From Thermoplasmatales archaeon (GTDB lineage Archaea; Thermoplasmatota; Thermoplasmata; Methanomassiliicoccales; Methanomethylophilaceae), in contig JAAYNL010000016.1 in NCBI GenBank assembly GCA_012520845.1, positions 1-64,000 of the forward strand: DNA of 64,000 bases. The letters are read 5' to 3'. Numbering within the stretch: position 1 is the first letter of the stretch; every line of letters starts with the position of its first letter. The notes under the pieces were generated by a model. That model had not been told where the DNA came from. It was given only the letters and a program-made list of their open reading frames with translations, and did no database searches. Positions 1 to 9,129 of the stretch are shown here, piece by piece. Made by a program: the position numbers and the translations under genes.

Positions 1-710
1 ATGAGGTTCCTGACCTCCGCGCCGTCGACCATGAGATTCGTCCTGCAGCGGAGGTGGGAGTTGTACCTGCCCATCTGGTTCAACGTGATGTGGACCCTGT
101 TGGATTCGCAAGGCGCGTCCACATAGACGTCCTCTATCCTGGGGTCGGAAAGGAGGATGTCGAAGATGCCGAGGCCGGTTACGTACCTGCGGACGGTCTC
201 GCACAGGTCGGCAACGACGACGTCGTCCCCCAACCCGCCCCCGCTCAGGCTTTCGACGAGGGACCCGTGGGCGACGGAGAACACGGTGCGGCGGTCCATG
301 CCGCCGCCCTTTTCCCTGAAGGTCTGTCTTACGTGGTCGATCGCGTCGGAAACGGCGTCATTGATTCCCGTGGAATAGGCGTACTCATCGGGAACGATGT
401 TGTACTCCGTCTCCCCGTCCGCCGCGATGCCGATTACCACGGAGGCTCCGTCGATCCTGTACGATTCGATCTCCTCAAGGTTGGAGACGTCGCCGACCAT
501 CCAGCAGTCGGCGTACGTCGGCTTGACCCTCTTGCCCCTCCTACCGATTCTCGAAAGGCCCTCGGCAATCGACGGGGGGCTTTCCTCGGCGACCCGGGGA
601 ACCGGCCTGACCCTCGCCGTCCTCTCCGGGAATCTGGAACCGTCCACTGGAACGTCGTCGAACGCCAGCATGTCCCTTTCCGTCACCCCGCCGCATACCA
701 CCTTGGCCAT
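1..710 (-). CDS. Type II/IV secretion system ATPase (GspE/TadA-like), N-terminal part, cut by window edge
   Basis: About 236 N-terminal residues are visible; the Walker A/B ATPase core lies beyond base 1. Near residues 182-200 the translation reads DILLSDPRIEDVYVDAP, the hallmark of the N-terminal domain of TadA/CpaF/ArlI-type secretion ATPases. Family members power assembly of archaeal type IV pili or archaella at the membrane. The start is the ATG at 708-710, one base after the TGA of the upstream Cys-rich gene, so the two are probably co-translated. Pilin-like proteins lie 3 kb away on the other strand (3324-4177), which fits a pilus system. Which pilus system it serves cannot be told from this fragment. 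Confidence 0.75.
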   Translation of the reverse strand, partial: MAKVVCGGVTERDMLAFDDVPVDGSRFPERTARVRPVPRVAEESPPSIAEGLSRIGRRGKRVKPTYADCWMVGDVSNLEEIESYRIDGASVVIGIAADGETEYNIVPDEYAYSTGINDAVSDAIDHVRQTFREKGGGMDRRTVFSVAHGSLVESLSGGGLGDDVVVADLCETVRRYVTGLGIFDILLSDPRIEDVYVDAPCESNRVHITLNQMGRYNSHLRCRTNLMVDGAEVRNL

Positions 711-711
711 C

Positions 712-1257
712 TCAGACACCCACCGTCTTGTACGCTGCCCTGAGTATGTCGTCGGAGACCGCCCCGAACGAGGATTCCGCCCTCGCCAGGGCCTTGTAAG
801 CCCTGTTCACGCAGATCCGGCACTCCTCCTTCTCCGGCATGAACCCGTCCAGGTGGCCGATGCATCCGCCTATGTCGATGTCCGGGAAGGATTCCCAGAC
901 GATTTCCCTCAGGGCGCCCATCGAGTACCCGCACTTGGCGCAGCCTGGGCCGTCGCCGCCCAGCGAAACGTCCCAATTCGACGATTCGATGGCGGCCAGG
1001 GCGTTGATTATCCTGACGGCGTCGCCAGAGTATTCCGTCTCGACCCCTTTCTCAAGGATGATCCTCTCCGGCTCCCCGATTGCTATTATCGCGGACTTAA
1101 GGCATTCCAGGCAGGCCTGGCTGCCGTAATCCGGATGGTTGCCGCACGCCCTGCATGAAACCCTCAGCGTACCGTCTACCAAGGTAGTCCCCGTTTCGTC
1201 CCTCTTCCCCTTTTTCCTTTTGGCCGTCCAGAATCGAAGTTTTTTCTTCATGTTCAT
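712..1257 (-). CDS. Cys-rich hypothetical protein upstream of secretion ATPase
   Basis: Unrecognised 181-residue protein. It begins with a very basic stretch (about residues 4-20) and has several paired cysteines: CRAC and CLEC near residues 35-52, CAKC in the middle and CRIC near residue 146. This suggests one or two zinc-binding knuckles. No membrane segment is evident. Two ATGs are possible (1257 and 1251). It ends one base before the start of the secretion ATPase, so the two form an operon and may act together in pilus assembly, which is inferred from position only. Confidence 0.6.
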   Translation of the reverse strand: MNMKKKLRFWTAKRKKGKRDETGTTLVDGTLRVSCRACGNHPDYGSQACLECLKSAIIAIGEPERIILEKGVETEYSGDAVRIINALAAIESSNWDVSLGGDGPGCAKCGYSMGALREIVWESFPDIDIGGCIGHLDGFMPEKEECRICVNRAYKALARAESSFGAVSDDILRAAYKTVGV

Positions 1258-1390
1258 TCGATTCCCCGCCGGGGGGATATAAAGAAATGACTACAATTTC
1301 ACTAACCCCCGTGTTTTGTGGCTCCGGCGGCGGCCGTCCCGTTGCGGTTGGGCGAGGAAAGGTTATTACCGCCGCCCAGGATTGGCCGCC

Positions 1391-3274
1391 ATGGAGGTTT
1401 TGGCGCCCGCCGGTTCCCCGAGGGGTTTGGTCGCCGCCGTGAAGGGCGGGTGCGACGCCGTGCTCATCGACGGTGACGTCTTCGGCGCCGCCGCGCCCGG
1501 GAAAGGGTTCTCGGACGGGGAGCTCGAGGGCGCGGTCGGCTACGCCCATTCAAACGGCGTCAAGGCATACGTGGCCGTCGACGTCCTGGTCAAAGATTCG
1601 GAAATGGCCGAAGCCGTCTCGTACGCGAGGTTCCTCGCCGACGTAGGCGCGGACGCCGTCGCCGTCCGGGACGTCGGCCTCCTGAGCAACATCCAAGGAT
1701 TGCCCATGGAAATCCATGCGTCCGAAAAAATGGGCATACACACGGCGGAGGGTCTGGAATGGTGCGCCGTGAACGGGATCTCCCGCGCGGCGCTCCCGAG
1801 GGAGCTCACGCTCGGGGAGCTTGAAGGCATCGTGCCCAACTCCCCCGTGGACGTGGGCGTTTACGTTCAGGGTGCGATGTGCCAGTGCCTGCCCGGCGGC
1901 TGCCTGATGTCCGGCCTCGTCGTGGGGAGGAGCGCGAACAGGGGTGACTGCGCCCAACCCTGCAGATGGAAATACAAATCCGAGCGAGCCTCCGGTTACC
2001 TAATCAACAACGCCGACCTGTTCTGCATCGACTACCTCGACGCGTTGGGCAGGATCGGGGTCGGTTCCGCGATGATAGAGGGAAAGGCGAGAAGCCCCGT
2101 CTACGCCTATCTCGCTTCCAAGGCGTATTCCATGGCCGTCGGGGGGAAAACGGGCAAGGAATACGAAGAAACCCTGGATTTGCTGAAGGGGATGTTCAAC
2201 AGGGGTTCCTGCGACGGATATCTCGGCGGCGGCCCGGTTCGCGCAGAGCACCCGGACGGCAGGGGGCTGTGGCTCGGCAAGTCCGTTTCCAAGGGAGGGG
2301 TCATCGATCTCAGGGGCATCGGCGTCAGGCCCGGCGACGGGATATCCCTTTACGACGGCGACGCGAGGTCCGGCGGATTCAGGACTGACTCGGGCGGAAG
2401 GGCCTCCGTGCCCTTCGACCTACCCGACGGCACGTACGATGTTTACATGTCATACGACCCCCGCCTCAACGCCGTCAAAAACCTCATCGGAGATCCGCCC
2501 GTCTTTAAAGGTAAACGCAAAAGACCCAGAACGAAAATAAAGAATGTCCGCGCGAACCGTGGCAAAGGGGCGGGGGAGCTTTCCTTCTACGTTTCGAGCG
2601 TCAAAGCCGTCGCCGCCGTCGCCCCTTACGCCGACAGGATCTACTACGACGGCCTGGACTACGATGGCGCGGTCGACGCCTCCGGAGGCGTCGAACTGGT
2701 TGCCGTGCTGCCGAGGTTCCAACCCCGCGGGCACGATGTGCCGGCGGGCATGCCCGTCATGGTGCATTACCCTTGGCAGGCCGGGGCGTACGGTGGCAGG
2801 AAGGTCTACGCCAGCTATTCCGCCAACATGTTCAATTCCTCGTTCCCTGCCGGGTTCGAGATGGTAACCCTGTCCGTCGAACTCTCGAAGGATGAGATCC
2901 GAGGATTGCTGGGTCATTACCCAGGGAAGGTGGAACAGATGGTCTACGGACGCCACGAACTCATGGTTTCCAGGGACGCTTCGATCGAAAACGGTTCCAT
3001 CGAGGACGGGAAGGGTTACTCTTTCCCGGTGTACAGGGACGCCCACGGCCTTGCCAGGATAATCAATTCCTCGGACACCATGCTCCTCGACGAGCTGTCC
3101 GAATTGAGGGACATGGGCGTGGATTCCTTCGGCATCGATTTGCGCAAAAGGCCTTTGGCCCTCGCCGAGAGGGTGGCGAAAGCCTTCATGGACGGTGATC
3201 CGGGCGCCCGCTCCTCGCTTCTGGCGATGAGTGGCGGCGGGTTCAACGCGGGCCGTTACCGCCGGGGCGTTTGA
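1391..3274 (+). CDS. U32 family peptidase-like protein
   Basis: 627 residues, beginning MEVLAPAGSPRGLVAAVKGG, the characteristic N-terminus of peptidase U32 proteins (TIM-barrel fold; bacterial members act in collagenase-like proteolysis, tRNA hydroxylation or 23S rRNA C2501 hydroxylation). A cluster of cysteines (QCLPGGCLMSG, then GDCAQPC, about residues 163-195) matches the conserved Cys set that may bind an Fe-S cluster. The frame is open further 5', but the ATG at 1391 begins the conserved motif. The C-terminal half (residues about 340-627) resembles the extra domains of long U32 proteins. The substrate is not predictable here. Confidence 0.8.
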   Translation: MEVLAPAGSPRGLVAAVKGGCDAVLIDGDVFGAAAPGKGFSDGELEGAVGYAHSNGVKAYVAVDVLVKDSEMAEAVSYARFLADVGADAVAVRDVGLLSNIQGLPMEIHASEKMGIHTAEGLEWCAVNGISRAALPRELTLGELEGIVPNSPVDVGVYVQGAMCQCLPGGCLMSGLVVGRSANRGDCAQPCRWKYKSERASGYLINNADLFCIDYLDALGRIGVGSAMIEGKARSPVYAYLASKAYSMAVGGKTGKEYEETLDLLKGMFNRGSCDGYLGGGPVRAEHPDGRGLWLGKSVSKGGVIDLRGIGVRPGDGISLYDGDARSGGFRTDSGGRASVPFDLPDGTYDVYMSYDPRLNAVKNLIGDPPVFKGKRKRPRTKIKNVRANRGKGAGELSFYVSSVKAVAAVAPYADRIYYDGLDYDGAVDASGGVELVAVLPRFQPRGHDVPAGMPVMVHYPWQAGAYGGRKVYASYSANMFNSSFPAGFEMVTLSVELSKDEIRGLLGHYPGKVEQMVYGRHELMVSRDASIENGSIEDGKGYSFPVYRDAHGLARIINSSDTMLLDELSELRDMGVDSFGIDLRKRPLALAERVAKAFMDGDPGARSSLLAMSGGGFNAGRYRRGV

Positions 3275-3323
3275 CTAACCGTAATTCCCCCCTTCATATA
3301 CCCCGGGCCCGAATTGCATAAAC

Positions 3324-3737
3324 ATGAGGTTCGGAAAGAAGGCCGAGGGCGGTTTCGCCAGCGCCACCATGGCGTTCATGGCGGTGACGATATGCCTGAT
3401 GGCGTTCATCGCGATCGCCGTGGGCACGACTTTCATTGAAAAGGAAACGCCTAGCGACTTTAACGACATCGTCCAGGGAAATTTCGTCGTGTCCCTCGGC
3501 GAGATCGTGGGAAACGCCGACGGGGCCATGGCGTCGCATATGGAATTCCACGGTTACGGGGCCATGTCGCTGGAATTGGAAGTGCTTGGGAAAGTATCGC
3601 CGTGCGAATACCGGGCGACGTGCGGTTCCCTTGACGGGGTTGAGGGCGTGTGCCGCAGCGAATGGGGCACGCTCACGCTCGAGGACGAGCACGGCAGGAA
3701 GCTGCCGGCGAGGTACGTGGTGGTGGCATGGCGCTGA
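3324..3737 (+). CDS. Pilin-like membrane-anchored protein
   Basis: 137 residues. A short basic N-terminus (MRFGKKAEGG) is followed by one hydrophobic helix (about residues 13-35), the layout of archaeal class III-signal or type IV pilin-like proteins. The rest is an exported, Cys-containing domain (Cys near residues 94, 99 and 110) with no family I recognise. Its last 10 bases overlap the next gene, which has the same architecture, so they form a two-gene operon. A role as minor pilins with the secretion ATPase at the window start is inferred from topology and proximity. Confidence 0.6.
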   Translation: MRFGKKAEGGFASATMAFMAVTICLMAFIAIAVGTTFIEKETPSDFNDIVQGNFVVSLGEIVGNADGAMASHMEFHGYGAMSLELEVLGKVSPCEYRATCGSLDGVEGVCRSEWGTLTLEDEHGRKLPARYVVVAWR

Positions 3738-4177
3738 GGAAGGACAGGAGGGGCGTGCTTTCGGCAATGGACGCGATGGCGTTCCTCGCGATCATGATCG
3801 TCGTGTGCGCCGGGTTCTTCGCCCACGGCCATCTGAGGGAGGGGGCGAAAGAACCGCTGGCGAAGGCCGTGGCGGAGGATTTCCTTTCCGTTGAACTCCT
3901 TTCCAGCGACGTCTACCCCACGGAGGACTCCCAGGCATTCCCGATCGCCGACCTGATCGCCGTGAATCTGGTCACCGGCAGGGGCGACGCGCTGGATTAC
4001 GCCGAAACCGTCCTTGACGGGATGGTGCCCCGCGGCACGCGTTACGGGGCCGTTTTCGAATACGGGTCGGCCAGGGCCGCCATCGGCGAAACGTCGGGAA
4101 TGCCGTCGTCGGAATATTCCTGCGAGAAGGAGGTCGCGGGCGGCGGCCTGCTCAAGGTGACGCTGCGCCTGTATTAA
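3728..4177 (+). CDS. Pilin-like membrane-anchored protein
   Basis: 149 residues starting MALRKDRRGVLSAMDAMAFL: a basic leader, then a hydrophobic helix to about residue 35, then a soluble exported domain. The start ATG at 3728 lies inside the end of the preceding pilin-like gene (10-base overlap), arguing for coupled translation. The longer upstream frame is rejected because it lacks the leader-helix topology. No known domain is recognised in the exported part. It ends convergently against apgM. Confidence 0.6.
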   Translation: MALRKDRRGVLSAMDAMAFLAIMIVVCAGFFAHGHLREGAKEPLAKAVAEDFLSVELLSSDVYPTEDSQAFPIADLIAVNLVTGRGDALDYAETVLDGMVPRGTRYGAVFEYGSARAAIGETSGMPSSEYSCEKEVAGGGLLKVTLRLY

Positions 4178-5409
4178 GCGCCGAACTTCTCGGAGCGGTT
4201 GGCCAGGTCCATGCAGATCGGGAGCAGGTCCATGCCCCTAATCCTGCCGATGCGGCCCCTGGCGACGGACACCTCGTCGAAGGTCGTCGCCTCGTCGGGC
4301 GCCACGCCGTCGGAATAGATGCACAGCGGGACCGGGTCGCCGCCGTGGTCCAGCAGGCCGCAGGGGGTGCTGTGGTCCGCCGTGAAGGCGACGACGAGGT
4401 CCTTGGGCATGTTCTCCCTGAGGTAGCCGAACGCCTTGTCGAGTTTGGCGATGACGGCCGCCTTGGCCTTGGCGTCGCCGTCGTGGCCGCACACGTCCGG
4501 GGCCTTGAAGTTCACCAGGACGAAATCGTATCCGCCCAGAGCATCGAGGGCCTTGGCCATCTTCGCGCCGAAATCGGAATCCATGCCGCCTGTGCAAACG
4601 GCCGGCGGCTCGACGACGTCCAGGCCGCAGACGCCGCAGACGCCCTTGATCATGCCGACGCCGGCGACCCCCGCCGCCCTGACGCCCCATACCTCAGGGA
4701 AAGGGTCGATGTCCGGGAAGGACCCGGCGCCCCTCGGCAGCAGTATGTTGGCCTCCGGCAGCCCTTCCTTCCTCCTGCGCACGTTGACGGGATGCTTGGA
4801 AAGTATCTCGTGGCTCCTTGCGACGAAACGGTTGAGCGCGTCGGCGGTCGCCGCCGCCGGCGGCGCCTTCGGCTTCGATTCCAGGATGGGGGCGAGTTCG
4901 TGGGGGTCGACGTCGGTCACGTTAGGGTCCAGGCCTTTGCCACGGAGTATCAGGGCGGCCCTGTGCTCCGTCCCTTCCCTGACCAGGGCCTCGATCCCGT
5001 CGAAGCTTAGGCCGGAAAGGGCCTTGACCAGTTCCGTGGTGTCCGGCTCCTTGATCCTGCCGGCGCGGCGGTCCGTCACGGACATGTTGCCGTCGACGGT
5101 GGCGAAGTTGCACCTGAAGGCGACGTCCCCCCTCCTGCCGACCAACCCGATGCCGGCGGCCTCGAAGGGGCCGCGGCCGGTGTATACCCTGTGGGAATCG
5201 TACCCGAGCAGGGAGAGGTGGGCGGTGTCGCTGCCCGGCCTGACGCCGGGGGCGATGACGTCCATCAGCCCGGCGCTGCCGTTCGCCACGAACCAGTCCA
5301 TGTTCGGGGTGGGCGTGGCCTGCAGCGGCGTCCTGCCGCCGAACTCGGGGCAGCCCCGGTCGCCCAGGCCGTCCATGATGGCGACGAGCACCTTCTTCTT
5401 GCCGCTCAT
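4174..5409 (-). CDS. apgM: 2,3-bisphosphoglycerate-independent phosphoglycerate mutase, archaeal type
   Basis: 411 residues, the usual length of archaeal ApgM. It interconverts 3- and 2-phosphoglycerate in cytosolic gluconeogenesis/glycolysis. Diagnostic features are the metal site VAIMDGLGDRGCPEFGGRTP at the N-terminus, PGSDTAHLSLLGYD with the catalytic Ser region near residue 60, YTGRGPFEAAG, and C-terminal alkaline-phosphatase-superfamily metal ligands in VCGHDGDAKAKA and FTADHSTPCG. Its ATG overlaps the stop of the upstream flavoprotein (ATGA arrangement), making it the last gene of a four-gene operon headed by the XRE-cupin regulator. Confidence 0.93.
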   Translation of the reverse strand: MSGKKKVLVAIMDGLGDRGCPEFGGRTPLQATPTPNMDWFVANGSAGLMDVIAPGVRPGSDTAHLSLLGYDSHRVYTGRGPFEAAGIGLVGRRGDVAFRCNFATVDGNMSVTDRRAGRIKEPDTTELVKALSGLSFDGIEALVREGTEHRAALILRGKGLDPNVTDVDPHELAPILESKPKAPPAAATADALNRFVARSHEILSKHPVNVRRRKEGLPEANILLPRGAGSFPDIDPFPEVWGVRAAGVAGVGMIKGVCGVCGLDVVEPPAVCTGGMDSDFGAKMAKALDALGGYDFVLVNFKAPDVCGHDGDAKAKAAVIAKLDKAFGYLRENMPKDLVVAFTADHSTPCGLLDHGGDPVPLCIYSDGVAPDEATTFDEVSVARGRIGRIRGMDLLPICMDLANRSEKFGA

Positions 5410-5993
5410 TCGTAGATACCGCCGAATCTCTTCAGTCCCCAGGCCATGTTCTTGCCCAGGTTGACCATGGTCGCGACGCCCTCCTCGTCCTCCTCGAAGT
5501 CGCCCTTGTCCTTGGCGAGGGAGAGGTTCCAGTAGGTGGAACCGACGACGAACATCTCGTTAATCGTGAAGAAGTGGTTGATGGTGTCGATGGCGTGCAT
5601 CGCCCCGGCGCGGCGGGCCGCGACCACGGCGGCGCCGATCTTGCGCCTGAAGGGGTTCTCCACCCCCCCGCGGCCCGCGTAGCCGCACCTGTCCATAAGG
5701 GCCTTCGCCTCGGAGGACACGTCGCCGAAGTACGTGGGGGAACCGATGATTATCCCGTCGGCCTCAGCCATCCTCTGGATGTAGGAGTTGACCTTGTCCC
5801 CCTCCAGGACGCATTTCATGTCCCTGTTCTTCTTGCACGCCCCGCACACCTTGCACGAGCGTATCGGCTCGCCGCCGACCTGGATGTACTGCGTGCCTAT
5901 CCCCTCCTTCTCCAGCTCTGCGAGCACGGTACCTATCATCTTCGACGTGTTGCCGTCCCACCTCGGGCTGCAATTGAACGCTACGACCTTCAC
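5406..5993 (-). CDS. Flavodoxin-fold NAD(P)H-dependent FMN reductase / iron-sulfur flavoprotein-like
   Basis: 195 residues. The N-terminal FMN phosphate loop reads FNCSPRWDGNTSKM, and GSPTYFGDVSSEAKALMDRC is the isoalloxazine loop of the iron-sulfur flavoprotein/NADPH-FMN reductase family. CKVCGACKKNRDMKC (near residue 47) is the compact Cys motif that carries a [4Fe-4S] cluster in methanogen Isf. A GTG at 5993 is preferred over one at 6002 because a GAGGTG ribosome site sits 6 bases upstream. It lies directly after the acyl-CoA ligase and overlaps apgM. Its electron partner is unknown; in methanogens such proteins often handle ferredoxin electrons or oxidative stress. Confidence 0.82.
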   Translation of the reverse strand: MKVVAFNCSPRWDGNTSKMIGTVLAELEKEGIGTQYIQVGGEPIRSCKVCGACKKNRDMKCVLEGDKVNSYIQRMAEADGIIIGSPTYFGDVSSEAKALMDRCGYAGRGGVENPFRRKIGAAVVAARRAGAMHAIDTINHFFTINEMFVVGSTYWNLSLAKDKGDFEEDEEGVATMVNLGKNMAWGLKRFGGIYE

Positions 5994-6003
5994 GGAAACC
6001 ACC

Positions 6004-7674
6004 TCATGCGTCCGGCCAGAGCTCCTCGGCCATCTCCCGGAGCTTGTATTTCATAATCTTGCCGCTGGCCGTCATCGGGAAATGGTCAAGGAAGGCTATG
6101 TACTTTGGCGTTTTGTACCAGGCGATCCTGCCCTTGCAGTATTCGTCGACGTCCTGCTCCGTTATGTCGGAGCCCTCGGACCTGACGATGAAGGCCCCGG
6201 GCTGCTCGCCGTACTTCTTGCTCGGGACCCCCACGACCTGGACGTCCCGGATGCCCTCCATGCCGTACAGGAAGTCCTCCACCTCTTTGGGGTAGATGTT
6301 CTCCCCGCCGCGGATTATCATGTCCTTGATGCGGCCCGTGACGACGAAGTAGCCGTCCTCGTCCTTGTAGCCCAGGTCGCCGGAGTGCAGCCACCCGTCG
6401 GCATCGATGGTCTTCGCGGTCTCCTCGGGCATCTTGTAGTAGCCCTTCATGACGTTGAATCCGCGGCAGCAGAACTCGCCGATGGTCCCGGGCGGGCAGA
6501 TTTCCCCCGTCTCCGGGTCCAGGATCTCGGTCTCGACGCCCTGCATCGCGGGCCCGACGGTGGTGCATTTCTTCTCCAGAGAGGTCTCGTGCCACCTGGT
6601 CTGGGTCATGCCCGGCGACGATTCCGTGAGGCCGTATACGATGGTGACCTCTGACATGTTCAGCTTCTCGACGACCTCCTCCATCGTCTTGATGGGGCAG
6701 GGGGACCCGGCCATTATGCCCGTCCTGAGCGAGGACATGTCGAACTTGTCGAACAGCCTGTGGTTCATTATCGCGATGAACATCGTCGGCACGCCGTACA
6801 GGGAGGTGCACCTCTCGGTCTCGACGGAGGTCATGACGTCGACCGGGTCGAACTTCTCGCACAGGACCATGGTGGAGGCGTGGTTTATGCAGGCCATCAC
6901 GCCCAGCACGCAACCGAAGCAGTGGAACAGCGGGACGGGCAGGCATACCCTGTCCTCGTGGGTGTAGTCCATGTTCACGCCCACCCAATACCCGTTGTTG
7001 GCGATGTTGTGGTGCGTCAGCATGACGCCCTTCGGGAACCCGGTGGTGCCCGAGGTATACTGCATCATCACGACGTCGTGCACGTCCACGGAGGCCTTCC
7101 TCCCCTCGTACTCCTCGTCGGAGACCTGGACCGCCAAGGACTTGACCTCGGAAATGGAGTACATGCCGCGGAGCTTCTGCGGGCCCAGGAACACCACCTT
7201 CTTGAGGGACGGGTAAGTCTCGCTACTGACGGCGTCCCTCGGGTGGATCCTCAGCTCCGGGACGAGGGTGTATACCATCTCCACGTAGTCGGTGTCCCGG
7301 ACGCCGTGGATCAGGAACAGGTAGTCCATGTCGGACTGCCTGAGCACGTAGTCAAGCTCCTCGGACTGGTAGTTGGTGTTGATGGTCAGGAGGATGGCGC
7401 CGATGCGGGCGGTGGCGAACATCAGCACGATCCAGTCGGGGACGTTCGTCGCCCACATCCCGATCTTGTCGCCCTTCTTGACGCCCATGGCCATCATTCC
7501 CTTGGCCACCCTGTCCACCTCGACGCCGAACTGGGCCCAGGTGAGGCGGAAATCCCTGTCGACGTACACGAGGGCGTCGTTGTCGGGATGGTCCCTTATG
7601 CATTTGTCAAGCAGGTCGCCCAGGGTCTCGTCGGAGACGAAATCCTCGCGCGGTACGTTCTTGGCCTTCCGCAT
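6004..7674 (-). CDS. AMP-forming acyl-CoA synthetase
   Basis: 556 residues, full length for the ANL superfamily. It activates a carboxylic acid with ATP to an acyl-adenylate and then an acyl-CoA. Signature motifs are YTSGTTGFPKGV (P-loop-like A3), YGLTESSPG (A5), HSGDLGYKDEDGYFVVTGR (A7-A8 hinge) and, near the C-terminus, SGKIMKYKLRE with the catalytic Lys. The acid cannot be assigned; the family covers medium-chain, branched and aryl acids. It follows the XRE-cupin gene by 9 bases and precedes a flavoprotein, forming one operon likely controlled by that regulator. Confidence 0.9.
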   Translation of the reverse strand: MRKAKNVPREDFVSDETLGDLLDKCIRDHPDNDALVYVDRDFRLTWAQFGVEVDRVAKGMMAMGVKKGDKIGMWATNVPDWIVLMFATARIGAILLTINTNYQSEELDYVLRQSDMDYLFLIHGVRDTDYVEMVYTLVPELRIHPRDAVSSETYPSLKKVVFLGPQKLRGMYSISEVKSLAVQVSDEEYEGRKASVDVHDVVMMQYTSGTTGFPKGVMLTHHNIANNGYWVGVNMDYTHEDRVCLPVPLFHCFGCVLGVMACINHASTMVLCEKFDPVDVMTSVETERCTSLYGVPTMFIAIMNHRLFDKFDMSSLRTGIMAGSPCPIKTMEEVVEKLNMSEVTIVYGLTESSPGMTQTRWHETSLEKKCTTVGPAMQGVETEILDPETGEICPPGTIGEFCCRGFNVMKGYYKMPEETAKTIDADGWLHSGDLGYKDEDGYFVVTGRIKDMIIRGGENIYPKEVEDFLYGMEGIRDVQVVGVPSKKYGEQPGAFIVRSEGSDITEQDVDEYCKGRIAWYKTPKYIAFLDHFPMTASGKIMKYKLREMAEELWPDA

Positions 7675-7683
7675 CCGCTCACC

Positions 7684-8241
7684 TCAGCTCGGGGCGTACA
7701 GCACCGCGTAGATCTCCGCGGGACCGCCCACGGCGCCTATGAAATGGGGGACCACGGAGTTGTAGTAGGCGGAATCCCCGGCGGAAAGGACGTGTTCCTC
7801 CTTGCCGTACTTGACGAGGACCTTGCCGCTGACCACGATGATGAATTCCTCGCCCTCATGGGAGGAGAGCTCCTTCGGCTCGTCCTCCCCGATCTTGATG
7901 AAAAGGGGTTCCATATGACGGTCCGTCTTCCCCTTGCCGAGGGGGAAATACCTGTAATGACCGCCGGCGCCCCTGTGGGAGGACGTCTCCTCCGCCCTGG
8001 CCCCGGCCCTGACTATGACGGGGTCGGGGACGAACTGGTCATCCATGAAAGTGCCGACGCGCTGGCCGAGGGCCCTGGAAATCTTTATGATGGAACCCAG
8101 GGGCGGATATACCTTGCCGGTCTCCACGTCCTCGATGAACGCGGGCTTAAGGCCGGTGTTGGTCGCGAGGTCCCCGACGGAGAGGCCCAGTTGTTCCCGG
8201 TATTTCTTCATCCTGTCTCCAAGTTTGCCTTTTTCAGCCAT
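7684..8241 (-). CDS. XRE-family HTH regulator with C-terminal cupin domain
   Basis: 185 residues. The N-terminal helix-turn-helix (about residues 12-65, LSVGDLATNTGLKPAFIEDV) is followed by a cupin fold (about residues 110-180, with SHEGEEFIIVVSGKVLVKYG). Such HTH-cupin proteins usually sense a small ligand in the barrel. A TATA-like CTTATAAG at about 8269-8276 puts the transcript start close to the ATG, suggesting a nearly leaderless message. It heads the operon with the acyl-CoA ligase, so it probably controls that ligase and itself, with the acid or its CoA ester as a plausible ligand (inference). Confidence 0.85.
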   Translation of the reverse strand: MAEKGKLGDRMKKYREQLGLSVGDLATNTGLKPAFIEDVETGKVYPPLGSIIKISRALGQRVGTFMDDQFVPDPVIVRAGARAEETSSHRGAGGHYRYFPLGKGKTDRHMEPLFIKIGEDEPKELSSHEGEEFIIVVSGKVLVKYGKEEHVLSAGDSAYYNSVVPHFIGAVGGPAEIYAVLYAPS

Positions 8242-8340
8242 TGTAATCGCATCGGGATATGGTTTTTCCTTATAAGCGTAATTGCCCGCGGGGCCGGACC
8301 CCCGCCAAGTATAATTACGGGCAGGTTTTCGCCCTCACAT

Positions 8341-9129
8341 ATGCCGATAGCCGAAATCAACGGTATCTCCATGAACTACAGCTCCGTCGGGGAGGGTGAA
8401 CCCGTGGTGCTCATCACCGGTTTCGGCGGCGACATCAATTTCTTCAGGGCGATGATACCCGACCTGGCCAAGACCCGCAGGGTCGTCGTCTTCGACAACC
8501 GCGGGGCCGGTTCCACCGAATGCCCCAGGGGGTTCACCGGCAAGGACATGGTGGACGACGTCGCCGCCCTCATGGACCACCTTTCCGTGTTCAGGGCACA
8601 CATCCTCGGATGGTCCATGGGCGGCCACATCGCCCAGGAGTTCGCCCTGCGGCATCCCGGGCGCGTTGCGTCCCTAACCCTCGTCTCCGCCTACGCCAGA
8701 AGGCCCTCGAGGTCCAGCTACATCATGAATTCCATGATCGACGCCTCCCTCGCCGGGTCGGACCCGATCATCATCTGGGAGATGGTCAACGCCTTCTGCT
8801 TCACCGAGAACTATTTCGCGGACAGGGAAAGGCGCAACAAGAGGCCGGGGGTGCCCGGATACACCAACCCGGAGGGGGTCAAGGGGCAGATGATAGCCCT
8901 GGACGACTTCGACACCCGAAACACCGCCCATCTGATAACGGCGCCGACGCTGGTGATTCACGGGGACGCCGACATCATGGTCGAGCCCAAGATGGGCGAA
9001 TGGCTGGCCAAAACCATACCCGGCGCCAAATACCACGCAGTCCGCGGGGAGGGGCACATCATCAGGCCCGCGCTCTACAGGGACGCCTTCGTGGCCCACA
9101 TGAACGCGAATCCCGTCAGAAAAGCATAG
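8341..9129 (+). CDS. Alpha/beta-fold hydrolase
   Basis: 262 residues. It has the nucleophile elbow GWSMGGH (Ser near residue 84), an oxyanion segment ITGFGGD, FDNRGAGSTECP after strand 4, an acid in HGDADIMVEP and the catalytic His in EGHIIRP near the C-terminus, a complete triad. The family includes esterases and C-C hydrolases; the substrate is not predictable. TATAATTA at about 8310-8317 puts initiation just before the ATG, so the message is probably leaderless. The gene ends with TAG, a rare stop in this window. Its 3' end overlaps the convergent 9116-9469 gene. Confidence 0.85.
   Translation: MPIAEINGISMNYSSVGEGEPVVLITGFGGDINFFRAMIPDLAKTRRVVVFDNRGAGSTECPRGFTGKDMVDDVAALMDHLSVFRAHILGWSMGGHIAQEFALRHPGRVASLTLVSAYARRPSRSSYIMNSMIDASLAGSDPIIIWEMVNAFCFTENYFADRERRNKRPGVPGYTNPEGVKGQMIALDDFDTRNTAHLITAPTLVIHGDADIMVEPKMGEWLAKTIPGAKYHAVRGEGHIIRPALYRDAFVAHMNANPVRKA

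Noticed and set aside
6760-9129. Very long plus-strand frame (789 codons)
   Set aside because: Its first two-thirds are antisense to the acyl-CoA ligase and HTH-cupin genes and low-complexity His/Val/Gly-rich; only the part from 8341 is a real gene.
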